Source: a virus. Taken from it: a DNA stretch of 57,024 nt. The DNA is taken from positions 1 to 57,024 of the IMG/VR virus record IMGVR_UViG_3300008113_004294; one strand, written 5' to 3'. Positions 24,778 to 32,986 of this stretch are shown here, one piece after another; position 1 is the stretch's first letter, and the number at the start of each line of letters is the position of its first letter. The notes under the pieces are model-generated. The model worked only from the letters and a program-made list of their open reading frames with translations, ran no database searches and was not told where the DNA came from. Position numbers and translations under genes: made by a program.

Positions 24778-25929
24778 TTAGGAATCAGCACTATCTGAGT
24801 CGACATAAGCGACTGCATCTAGTTCTTCCCATTGGATACCAAAACGTACGAATACTGTGTATTCGATTGTGTCCTTCTTTGCAACGTACTCACGATTTAC
24901 TGTGATATCACGTTGGAAGCCCCATACACGGTTCTGAGGGAATGTCAAGTCGACATAACCTGCAGGGTAGTAAGGAACCTCAAGAACATCTACACCAAGT
25001 ACACGAGTTGTACGTGAATTACCAAGTGTTTGTGCAGTTCCATCAAGGAATTCTTGACGGTTTGCCTGTGTGCTACCAATGCGATCTGAGAACGCTGATG
25101 AAATAGCATCTGCTAGTGTACCGTTGTTACGAACAATACCAGCAAAAGCGTCAGTACCTGCATAGAACTTAAGGTTTGACTTAAGTGCACGGTACTTGCG
25201 TGGCATTGCTAGAAGCAAGCCCTGCATTACTGATGTTGTGTAGTTGTTGTCTGAAACGGTTGCTGCGTACTCGTGTGCGTCGTTTCCGACTGTTCCACGG
25301 GTCTGCTTGATAAAGCCAGGCATGATGGAAAGGAAGGCATCTGCGCCTGTTCCTGTACCATTAATTGCAAGGTCTTCGATATCGTTAGCAAATGCATTAG
25401 TCATCAAGCGAACTAGATGATCTTCAAGTGCACCGCCTTCAATATTGTCTTCTAGTGCTTCAGTAGAGACTTCCCAATCAAGACGAATCTTCTTGGTTGT
25501 CAATTCTACCTTAGTAAAAGTAGCGCCTGCGTTTGTGTAGTCTGGTGCTCCTTGAGCAGCAGCACGGATTACACGTTCTCCAACGTTGACCTTTTCGATC
25601 TCCATTGTGTTAGCACGCATTGTAACTCTACGACCATCTTTGGCGAGAACTGTTGCATCCCACACGTAGTCGATGAAGCGACGAGCCTGCTCTGGTGCTA
25701 GAATACCACCTGCAGCGCCAGTTGGGTTTACTGCGTTTGGTCCAGATGTTGATCCGAATGCTGCTGTTGCAGTGTTACCGAGTTGTGATCCTACAGATGA
25801 TCCTGCAGAGTCTAAACCAGTTGCACTACCAACACCACCAGATACGAAACCGCCCTGAGAGTTAATCTCATTGCCTGCTCCGCCTGATCCAGGGTAGTTC
25901 TTTTCTAGATTGTTATTTTGTTCCGACAT
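24778..25929 (-). CDS. major capsid protein (HK97 fold)
   Basis: 383 residues from the ATG at 25929, which has AGGAGGT 7 nt upstream; the GTG at 25938 lies within that ribosome-binding site and is unlikely. The first 70 residues are Gly/Ser/Asn-rich and probably form a flexible N-arm or the part removed by the protease. The remainder shows HK97 features: VELTTKKIRLDWEVSTEALED (spine helix region), NDIEDLAINGTG, and C-terminal VNREYVAKKDTIEYTVFVRFG followed by WEELDAVAYV. It follows the protease-scaffold gene and ends in a strong terminator. Confidence 0.93.
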   Translation of the reverse strand: MSEQNNNLEKNYPGSGGAGNEINSQGGFVSGGVGSATGLDSAGSSVGSQLGNTATAAFGSTSGPNAVNPTGAAGGILAPEQARRFIDYVWDATVLAKDGRRVTMRANTMEIEKVNVGERVIRAAAQGAPDYTNAGATFTKVELTTKKIRLDWEVSTEALEDNIEGGALEDHLVRLMTNAFANDIEDLAINGTGTGADAFLSIMPGFIKQTRGTVGNDAHEYAATVSDNNYTTSVMQGLLLAMPRKYRALKSNLKFYAGTDAFAGIVRNNGTLADAISSAFSDRIGSTQANRQEFLDGTAQTLGNSRTTRVLGVDVLEVPYYPAGYVDLTFPQNRVWGFQRDITVNREYVAKKDTIEYTVFVRFGIQWEELDAVAYVDSDSADS

Positions 25930-25956
25930 ATTGTTCACCTCCTAGTGATTTTTACC

Positions 25957-26517
25957 TTAGTTAAATAGGTCGGTTGATGTGAGGAAACGACCGCCCCATA
26001 GGGATTTTTGAACCTTGGTAGGCTCAAACTGCACGACCTCGCCTAGATCGCCAGACTTGCGGAAAGCGGTATCTTGCTCTACGGCATCTACTCGCTTGCC
26101 AAACTCATTAAAAACTCCCTTGACATTTTTTACCTCATCAGATACGGTCTTAACCTCACCTGATACGGTGTCAAGAGATTTGTGTAGTGCAACAATTTGC
26201 TCGTTAAGAGACTTAATAGTTGTTGCAAGATCGCCAAAGGCATTTGTAAGAGAATTCTTGATTTCTGCAACTGCCTCAACAATTGCTTCATCAGACTTTG
26301 CTACAACAGTTTCTGTTGCAACAACTTCTCCCTCTTCTGTTTTTTCGACAGAAGAATCTGCACTACCATCATCTGACTTGGCAACTGCAAGTTCTTCAAC
26401 TGCTGGTGCTTCGTCAACGACTGCAGGAGTTTCTACAACTTCTGCTGGCTGTGCCTCTGGAGCGACCTGAACTTCTTCAACTGCAGCATCAACTGCTGTT
26501 TCTGTTGTTTCATTCAT
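25957..26517 (-). CDS. internal in-frame start: separate scaffold protein
   Basis: Inside the protease gene, the ATG at 26517 (Met254) is preceded by AAAGGAGG ending 8 nt upstream, the best ribosome-binding site in the gene, while the full-length start has none. The product would be 186 residues: an Ala/Glu/Val-rich lead and the coiled-coil scaffold without the protease. Lambda C/Nu3 is the known precedent for nested scaffold production. Seen: the site and frame. Inferred: that it is used. Confidence 0.7.
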   Translation of the reverse strand: MNETTETAVDAAVEEVQVAPEAQPAEVVETPAVVDEAPAVEELAVAKSDDGSADSSVEKTEEGEVVATETVVAKSDEAIVEAVAEIKNSLTNAFGDLATTIKSLNEQIVALHKSLDTVSGEVKTVSDEVKNVKGVFNEFGKRVDAVEQDTAFRKSGDLGEVVQFEPTKVQKSLWGGRFLTSTDLFN

Positions 26518-27276
26518 AGGACTAACCTCCTTTGTAATCTTAATTGTACTAATGCCTTTAGCACTATCAACTAAGAACTTTATCATTTCTGCTTTTTCAT
26601 TATCATTCTTTTCAACAAAACCAATGTTTTTCATTTGCTTTTCAGTAACTGGGTGTGAAACTGTTTCTGCATCTGATAGGATAACCATTCCTGATTCTTG
26701 ATCATAAAAAATATTTTCTGTATCTACCTTTGAAATCAAACCACCAAGAACATTGTGACCATCTTGTTTTTCAATTGATACAATATTTGCAAACTGATTT
26801 GCAGGGGAGTCAACTAATGAGAGTTCAAAAAGATCATATTCCTTGATAACACGAATTGTCTTATCCATCTCTTCATTAAATGCATCATCCCAGGTCTTGA
26901 TGTTTCCACCAATAGAGAATCCTGTGTAAGTTCCATCTAGAACTTTCTCCCAGGCATCCTGTGCACCCTTTGAAACATACGCTGAAACGTATACTCCACT
27001 ATAAAACTTTTTTGTACTTGGATCGAAGTAACGATCTTCTTTAAAAGAAACAATCTTACCAACTGCTGAAGGCTGGTGCATCTCACGTAGATTTCCACGG
27101 AAGTTCTTAAATGCATTTATACTAGACTCTGTGGTTACAATGTCGCCCTGCTTGTCAATATTATCAAGAGTGGCAAAACCTGACACCATACGGCGCTCAA
27201 CATCAACTTTTCCAATAGGCATTGATAGACGAACATTGTCGCCATCAGTCACCCAATGAGCCTTATTTATTAACAT
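25957..27276 (-). CDS. capsid maturation protease fused to scaffold
   Basis: 439 residues. Residues 15-165 match a family S78 prohead protease: catalytic His in EMHQPS (H67), Ser in GFSIGG (S121), and an acidic residue in FELSLVD (E151 or D156). Residues from 254 to the end are Ala/Glu/Val-rich, then form a long coiled coil (EIKNSLTNAFGDLATTIKSL and beyond) typical of scaffolds. It cleaves capsid and scaffold during head maturation. No Shine-Dalgarno sequence; TGGTATAAT ends 9 nt before the ATG. An internal start is described separately. Confidence 0.88.
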   Translation of the reverse strand: MLINKAHWVTDGDNVRLSMPIGKVDVERRMVSGFATLDNIDKQGDIVTTESSINAFKNFRGNLREMHQPSAVGKIVSFKEDRYFDPSTKKFYSGVYVSAYVSKGAQDAWEKVLDGTYTGFSIGGNIKTWDDAFNEEMDKTIRVIKEYDLFELSLVDSPANQFANIVSIEKQDGHNVLGGLISKVDTENIFYDQESGMVILSDAETVSHPVTEKQMKNIGFVEKNDNEKAEMIKFLVDSAKGISTIKITKEVSPMNETTETAVDAAVEEVQVAPEAQPAEVVETPAVVDEAPAVEELAVAKSDDGSADSSVEKTEEGEVVATETVVAKSDEAIVEAVAEIKNSLTNAFGDLATTIKSLNEQIVALHKSLDTVSGEVKTVSDEVKNVKGVFNEFGKRVDAVEQDTAFRKSGDLGEVVQFEPTKVQKSLWGGRFLTSTDLFN

Positions 27277-27285
27277 ATCGATACC

Positions 27286-27294
27286 ATTATACCA
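27286..27294 (-). promoter_or_regulatory. extended -10 promoter for protease and capsid
   Basis: TGGTATAAT on the minus strand ending 9 nt before the ATG at 27276. No -35 box, and no Shine-Dalgarno sequence between it and the ATG, so the protease message is probably nearly leaderless. Confidence 0.65.
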
Positions 27295-27316
27295 AACATT
27301 TTCAACGTTATCTCAA

Positions 27317-28912
27317 TTATTGAGATGCTCTACCTTCTCCTTGTGGATTGCGTCCAGCCACCGTTGTAGTAGAGTCTGAATTGTTATTAGTTCTCTCAGC
27401 ATCTCTTTCACGGTTCCCTGCCAGATTTGCTCTGGAGTCAGTTGCTTGACGTGGTGACATTACAAATGGTTCATCGCCATCTGCCCTTTGTGGCAAGTCC
27501 AACTTCTCACGAGCCTCGTTTGGAGTCATAACCTGTGTCTTTACATATCTTTCAATAATCTGTGATTGTGCAATTTCATCAGTCAAGGTAAGTTCATTAA
27601 ACTTAAGTTCAAGTATATCTGTTTTTTCTTTAATAATCTTATTGACAACCTTTTCCAAGTGCTTTTGGGCTGGGCGTGAAACCTGCTCCTTAAAAGTTCT
27701 ATCCTGTGAAAGTGCTGCAGCAATGCCTGAATCTGCTCCACCTAACTTAGAGATTGGAACTTGATGGGCAATGAGAATGTCATCACGGTTCTGTTTACGA
27801 TACTCTTTAAATGAGCCATCTTGAATGCCGTTTTCAACAGCCTCCATTTTAAACTCAACCTTGTTTTGATCAGTATCTCCAGGAAGCGGGATATAAAGAG
27901 TTCTGTGTGACTGAGACTTAAGTCCAGTCTGCAAGAATCTAAACATCTTGTCTTCTCCCTCAGCAGATAATTTTGCACCCTTTAAGGTAACAACATATCT
28001 AGGAACAGCCTTATTCTCAAAGTAGTCAATATTGTATTGTGATGCAAGTTGATCTCCAATAAGAGATGGCAATGCAGCAACAATATCTGGAATACCATAG
28101 TATGTGTTTAGAGGAGAGTATTCCTTATAATGAATAATCTCATTTGGTCTTGTGTCAGCAGTCATTGGGTTTTGATTGTTAGCCCCAAAATTACGGAAGT
28201 AAACTACGGAATTTCCAATAATTTGAACATATCCATCACGAAGACGGCGGACACGAACAGTTGTTGCTGGAATATGACCAACATATCCAATCTCTCCAGT
28301 TACGGTACGACCAATTTCTAGGAAGCCGTTACCTGTAGCCTGAACATCTGTATAAAACTTTTCCATTGTCTTTGTAAAAGAATCATCATCATTAAGGTTT
28401 TCTAGCCAATCCTTTAATTCTAACTTCATTCTTTCAATACGGCGACGAGCACGGTCAACTGCTCCTTGATCATCATTCATTTCAAACCTTAACATTGTTC
28501 TATCTGCTACCTCAAAGTAGTATCCAAGACCAACAACGTTTTCTACCTTTGCATCAATAGCAGCGTGATTAGCAAATGAAGTATCATAAAAGTTAGCCAA
28601 CTCATACATGTTATATGGTGGAGTAATTACATCAAATAGACCATAACCATTACGATATACAGTTCCAGGATTGATTGCCTTTGATGATGCATCTACACCA
28701 GATGGTGTTGCATTTGCTGCATCTAGATATGCTGCTGTTGGAGTAATAACTGCCTTTGCAACATTCCGTGAAGTTTTTCTACGAAAGTTTTGATTTAAAC
28801 CATTATAGTCTTTAAGGTTTTCCCAAGACTTATTAAAAGGATCTTGTTCCTTAAATGGGCTATCTTCTTTTGGCTGGGTGTTTAACCCAACTCTTATATA
28901 ATCATCAGTCAT
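27317..28912 (-). CDS. portal protein
   Basis: About 531 residues from the ATG at 28912; an in-frame ATG at 28930 lies farther into the upstream gene. The order of features matches SPP1/HK97-type portals: a central alpha/beta core (NANFYDTSFANHAAID-like region near 100-120), the clip region, and the long stem helices near AAALSQDRTFKEQVSRPAQK, followed by a charged C-terminal tail (RERDAERTNNNSDS). It forms the dodecameric DNA entry channel. No terminase gene precedes it here. The ATG overlaps the preceding stop by 8 nt. Confidence 0.85.
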   Translation of the reverse strand: MTDDYIRVGLNTQPKEDSPFKEQDPFNKSWENLKDYNGLNQNFRRKTSRNVAKAVITPTAAYLDAANATPSGVDASSKAINPGTVYRNGYGLFDVITPPYNMYELANFYDTSFANHAAIDAKVENVVGLGYYFEVADRTMLRFEMNDDQGAVDRARRRIERMKLELKDWLENLNDDDSFTKTMEKFYTDVQATGNGFLEIGRTVTGEIGYVGHIPATTVRVRRLRDGYVQIIGNSVVYFRNFGANNQNPMTADTRPNEIIHYKEYSPLNTYYGIPDIVAALPSLIGDQLASQYNIDYFENKAVPRYVVTLKGAKLSAEGEDKMFRFLQTGLKSQSHRTLYIPLPGDTDQNKVEFKMEAVENGIQDGSFKEYRKQNRDDILIAHQVPISKLGGADSGIAAALSQDRTFKEQVSRPAQKHLEKVVNKIIKEKTDILELKFNELTLTDEIAQSQIIERYVKTQVMTPNEAREKLDLPQRADGDEPFVMSPRQATDSRANLAGNRERDAERTNNNSDSTTTVAGRNPQGEGRASQ

Positions 28913-29276
28913 CGCTACCATACTTATCATAGGTTTGTCGTGCTGCTACCCAAGCACCGTGGTCATTCATAGAAGGAATCAAACCGTTCTTCATTCTATC
29001 CATTTGCTCAGAATACTCTTCTTCGCTAATTCTTGTTAGCCCAGGAACAAAAACGGGCTTTCCTTCACCATCATCGCCATAGTGCATAGCGGCTTTTCTT
29101 AATTCTGCAATCTTTGAGATATCTCCACGCTCTGAAGGTATGTTTAAAACACTACCGCTTCCGTCAGTAAACCAATTGCCATCTGACTTTTTGTACACGT
29201 ATAGACCCCAATTGTAGTCTTTTTCTATTACTTTGCGTCGGACATTGCCAACTTTTTCAAGAATTTTGTCATCCAT
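28905..29276 (-). CDS. small protein upstream of portal, unknown
   Basis: 123 residues from the ATG at 29276; a GTG at 29282 is in frame. TGCTATACT ends 7 nt before the ATG and there is no Shine-Dalgarno sequence, which favours the ATG on a leaderless message. Charged, with WGLYVYKKSDGNWFTDGSGS and a conserved-looking FVPGLTRISEEEYSEQM. No domain recognised; stop overlaps the portal start. Possibly a head-assembly accessory. Confidence 0.7.
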   Translation of the reverse strand: MDDKILEKVGNVRRKVIEKDYNWGLYVYKKSDGNWFTDGSGSVLNIPSERGDISKIAELRKAAMHYGDDGEGKPVFVPGLTRISEEEYSEQMDRMKNGLIPSMNDHGAWVAARQTYDKYGSDD

Positions 29277-29283
29277 AACCACA

Positions 29284-29292
29284 AGTATAGCA
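29284..29292 (-). promoter_or_regulatory. extended -10 promoter for the portal operon
   Basis: TGCTATACT on the minus strand ending 7 nt before the ATG at 29276, inside the 18-nt gap after the large upstream gene. Predicted start is at or next to the ATG. Confidence 0.6.
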
Positions 29293-29294
29293 TA

Positions 29295-32200
29295 CTATAC
29301 TGGAATCTTGACCGTGGTCTGCCAATCTGTATCGGAATACAGTCTCAACTTTTCAGCATCAAATATCATGCCTTCAGAGTCATCAATGATAATCTTATTA
29401 GTTCCAAGGTAGGTTTTATAAACATCTGCAGGGTTAACTCCGTATAGGTCTGAAGCCTCAACTACCAATACACCTTCCCAAGTAAAGTTATTTAGCCAGT
29501 ACTGCCACTGGTAGTTTGTAACTCCATCAGTCTTAACCCTAAGCCAAGGTCTAGTAATAGTACTCTGTACCTGCTGTAGATTATTAGCCTGGTAGTAGGC
29601 TATATTATTAAATAGCATTGGTCCTGTTAGATTAATACCGCCAAGGTATGCATCAAAGTTTAGGGCTGTTCCAAATGCAATTCCTAGTACACCCCACTCT
29701 TTAACTGTTAAGACTGGCTCTCTAACCAATATTCCATTCCAGTAATAGGCTAGTCCATTAAATGGTAAACCAGAGGCTAGGCTTTTTGCATATATCTTTG
29801 CCCTTGTTCCCTTTTCACTATCGGCAACCATATAAAACTTAATTGTGTCACCTTTATAGTCAATTTCAAACAACTCTGTTGGAATAATTGGGAACTGCTC
29901 ATCATCATATCTCATCCAAATTTGAGCAGCACTTACACGATAGTTTGCTGCTTGCTCTTGGTTGATTGGAACAGCAATACCACGATTAACCTGCTGATCA
30001 AATTCTCCACGAACCTGTATTCCAGTTTTTCTATTTAGGTATAGATATGGCGTGCTTCCCTTATAAATGCTAAATGGGTTCTTTGATTTATAGTCATAGT
30101 AAATGCCAGAGCGCTTGTATGGAAATACGTTAAGACCAAATCTGGTTCCAATTGGGTTAAACGAGTTATTGTTCAATGCCTGTGATGCAAATTCTAGCCT
30201 GCTTAGTTTTATAGGCTTTGTTAAAATATTTCTAAGTTTAAACTCTAAATGAAAAACAATAGCCAAGTCATTAAAGTCTACAGTCTTTGTTGGGTAAATA
30301 AGGGTATTGTCAACAACCTCAAACTTTGTTGTTGCCCAAGATGGATGCTGATCTATATCAATTATCTTATCACTCTTTGGAGTCTCTACAATAGTAAAAG
30401 AATCTTGCAAAGCGTTTGCACCTTCGGCAATATACTGGAAGGTTATATAACTTCTTATAGAAGCGCTTGACGTATCATACTCATAAAACTTTGCAGACTT
30501 TTCTAGCATATCTTGATAGTTAGCCCACCCAGTGTGAAGTATATTATCTAACTGTGCGTAAGTATGCTGAAATGGGTTCTTATATTCTTCTTTTAGATCG
30601 CCGTAGGTCCAACTTTCTAGTACCGTCTCAGTTTCTGAAAGTTTATCTGGTGATGGATATCCTATATTAAACTGTAAAAAATCTAAATCATAAAATTGGT
30701 TGCCAACATCATTAGTTACAAATTGAGCAAAATATGATAGTGGAAGATAGTCTTGCCAATATCCAGAAACACCAATATCTAAGAAGAACTTGTCATAAGC
30801 CTCTGTTGGCAATAATGTATAACTTGCTGTATGGGCTATTAGAGCAATAGCATTTTCTTCTTCCAGCACTCCGCTAATTGATAGGTCATCAAATATTGCT
30901 ATTCCAGTAGACAAAAAGTAATCAGAAATACTAGAAGCATTAAATCCAGTACATAGACCAAACGAATAAATTTTACCAGTAAAAGTATTTAGTGGTTCTT
31001 CATCTCCGCCGATGTATGTTTGTAGCCCATTTTGATTACCAAAAAATGCTGAAACATTTTCTCCAAAATTATTTGAAATATCATCTAGGTTAATTCCAAC
31101 AGAAAACAACTGATCAGACTCTAAAGATGCTGTTGTGTATAACTCTTCATCTGTTCCATTATAGTTAAGAACATATTTAATAACATCTTCTTCTTGCTTA
31201 ATTATAAAGTAATCTCCAGTTAATGTGCTATATATCTTGATTAGTGTTTGTGGCTGTACGGTTGGTCCCGACTCTGGTCCTATGTCTGATGTACTGAATA
31301 CTCCATATATAGCCTTTACCTGATCATTTAATATATTAAACCTTGGGAAGTTAAAATAGCATTGTTCTGAATTCCATCCAACATTAGGTCTAAATGTAAT
31401 GAATTTATAAGGTTCAATTGGTCCAGACTCTACTGTTTGAACTGCCTGACAATCATCATATAGGTCTTGTAGTGTTTTTGAATCTAAAAATATTTCTGGA
31501 AGTTCATATTCTGGAGTTGTCAAAGATGTTGAAGTTGTAGTTAAGTTATCAAAACTACCCTGCTGCCATTGTGCAAAATCTGGGTAAGTATAGTTAGAAG
31601 TATAATCGGCAAATGGATAATCTATAAAAGCAGATGTTCCACCGTAGGCTGAGTTAATACCTTCTGGAGACAAAACACCTTGACCGTATACCCATCTACG
31701 CTTTGCAACAGTAATTGGAATTTGATATGAATATATTGCAACACAGTCAATTTCTACTGGAGTAACATCTGAGTAGGCATAAAAGCCAAGCCAGTCTTGT
31801 GAATCTCCATTTAGTGTTTCTTCTGGCAAAGCAATAGTTGCAGTATCTATTGCCATAGATATAACCTCTTCACCATTTAATAATACTGTTGCTGAGTTTC
31901 TAATTAAACGAACCTGGATAAGCATTGGTCTAACCCATTCACCAACAAAGTGTGAAGCAAAGTTATCTCCTATTACAAGAGTTAAAAATCCACCCTCAAC
32001 ATAAAGACCATTAGATCCAGCAATAGGACCAAATATTCTTTTTGGTGTTGATGCACTTGAGTTAATTCTTGCCCAAAACTCTACAGTATATTCTTTATAT
32101 CTTCCTACCTCATTTAAAAATCCTTTTCCTGGGACTATCAAAGAAGGTCTTCCTGAATCATTTGGAATTAATCTAGTAACACCTGATGCTCCATAAACAA

Positions 32201-32951
32201 GAGGGATGCTTGTATTTTTAGCAAGCAAAGCATTATTATTTACAATGTAGTAGCCCTGGTTTCCAGATAAACCGTATGCTGCTGCTGGAACAACTTTGTC
32301 TGTTGTAGTAATTGCTATAGTTGATGGAAAAGTCTGGGGTGTAATTCCTAAAGACGTTGTGTTAAACTCTTCAGACCATTGACCAACACTTATTCCGTTT
32401 AAATAAAATTGATAGGCTTCTGGGGTTGGTCCACCACTTACTGTGGCAATTTTTACAACTGCACGAAGATTAGTAAACTCATTAGGGATTTCAAATGTTC
32501 CAGATATAAAACCCCATTTTTGGAAAAGATTTGTATCAAAAGTTTCTAGTTTTTGCACTGTCAAAGATGTTGTAGTATCTGTATATTCGTATCCAATTGA
32601 AACTGAATCTAAATAGGCGCTGTTTGAATAAAAGTACCCACCAACAGAAAATGTACCAAGATCAGAGTTTAAGTCTTGAAAATTTACTAAATCTGGACTA
32701 ATACAAATAATATCATTAGTGGCTCCAGTTGGGACATCTCCTTGAAGTTCTACAGTTATGCTATCTTTAAATGGCTCATCTGTTGTTGTTCCTTCTGAAG
32801 CAGTACCGCCAGTTACTGACCACTCATTCTCAACATCACGTTGAGCCTCAGTAATTAGGGTTATGTAATCAGCCTGATCATCTAACGCCCAAAGAACTAG
32901 CGGATGTTCGCTGTATATCTTTTCTGCATATAAATTGGAAGGGTTAGACAT
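29295..32951 (-). CDS. large virion-surface or minor tail protein, lectin-like
   Basis: 1218 residues, beta-rich and aromatic, without signal peptide or catalytic motif. Segments such as YTVEFWARINSS, then IFGPIAGSNGLYVEGGFLTL and RNSATVLLNGEEV (about residues 290-380), have the strand order of LamG/concanavalin-like jelly rolls; a second related stretch lies near 135-215. It is flanked by the ribonucleotide reductase and portal operons rather than by the tail genes, which is unusual for a tail protein. TAGGAG precedes the ATG. Likely a carbohydrate-binding virion protein; exact location on the particle unknown. Confidence 0.65.
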   Translation of the reverse strand: MSNPSNLYAEKIYSEHPLVLWALDDQADYITLITEAQRDVENEWSVTGGTASEGTTTDEPFKDSITVELQGDVPTGATNDIICISPDLVNFQDLNSDLGTFSVGGYFYSNSAYLDSVSIGYEYTDTTTSLTVQKLETFDTNLFQKWGFISGTFEIPNEFTNLRAVVKIATVSGGPTPEAYQFYLNGISVGQWSEEFNTTSLGITPQTFPSTIAITTTDKVVPAAAYGLSGNQGYYIVNNNALLAKNTSIPLVYGASGVTRLIPNDSGRPSLIVPGKGFLNEVGRYKEYTVEFWARINSSASTPKRIFGPIAGSNGLYVEGGFLTLVIGDNFASHFVGEWVRPMLIQVRLIRNSATVLLNGEEVISMAIDTATIALPEETLNGDSQDWLGFYAYSDVTPVEIDCVAIYSYQIPITVAKRRWVYGQGVLSPEGINSAYGGTSAFIDYPFADYTSNYTYPDFAQWQQGSFDNLTTTSTSLTTPEYELPEIFLDSKTLQDLYDDCQAVQTVESGPIEPYKFITFRPNVGWNSEQCYFNFPRFNILNDQVKAIYGVFSTSDIGPESGPTVQPQTLIKIYSTLTGDYFIIKQEEDVIKYVLNYNGTDEELYTTASLESDQLFSVGINLDDISNNFGENVSAFFGNQNGLQTYIGGDEEPLNTFTGKIYSFGLCTGFNASSISDYFLSTGIAIFDDLSISGVLEEENAIALIAHTASYTLLPTEAYDKFFLDIGVSGYWQDYLPLSYFAQFVTNDVGNQFYDLDFLQFNIGYPSPDKLSETETVLESWTYGDLKEEYKNPFQHTYAQLDNILHTGWANYQDMLEKSAKFYEYDTSSASIRSYITFQYIAEGANALQDSFTIVETPKSDKIIDIDQHPSWATTKFEVVDNTLIYPTKTVDFNDLAIVFHLEFKLRNILTKPIKLSRLEFASQALNNNSFNPIGTRFGLNVFPYKRSGIYYDYKSKNPFSIYKGSTPYLYLNRKTGIQVRGEFDQQVNRGIAVPINQEQAANYRVSAAQIWMRYDDEQFPIIPTELFEIDYKGDTIKFYMVADSEKGTRAKIYAKSLASGLPFNGLAYYWNGILVREPVLTVKEWGVLGIAFGTALNFDAYLGGINLTGPMLFNNIAYYQANNLQQVQSTITRPWLRVKTDGVTNYQWQYWLNNFTWEGVLVVEASDLYGVNPADVYKTYLGTNKIIIDDSEGMIFDAEKLRLYSDTDWQTTVKIPV

Positions 32952-32968
32952 TTTTCTCCTATCCCCTT

Positions 32969-32977
32969 ATTATAGCA
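32969..32977 (-). promoter_or_regulatory. extended -10 promoter for the lectin-like gene
   Basis: TGCTATAAT on the minus strand, 17 nt before the ATG at 32951, with TAGGAG between them. It lies just after the reductase stop. Confidence 0.65.
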
Positions 32978-32986
32978 GGCTAGAGA

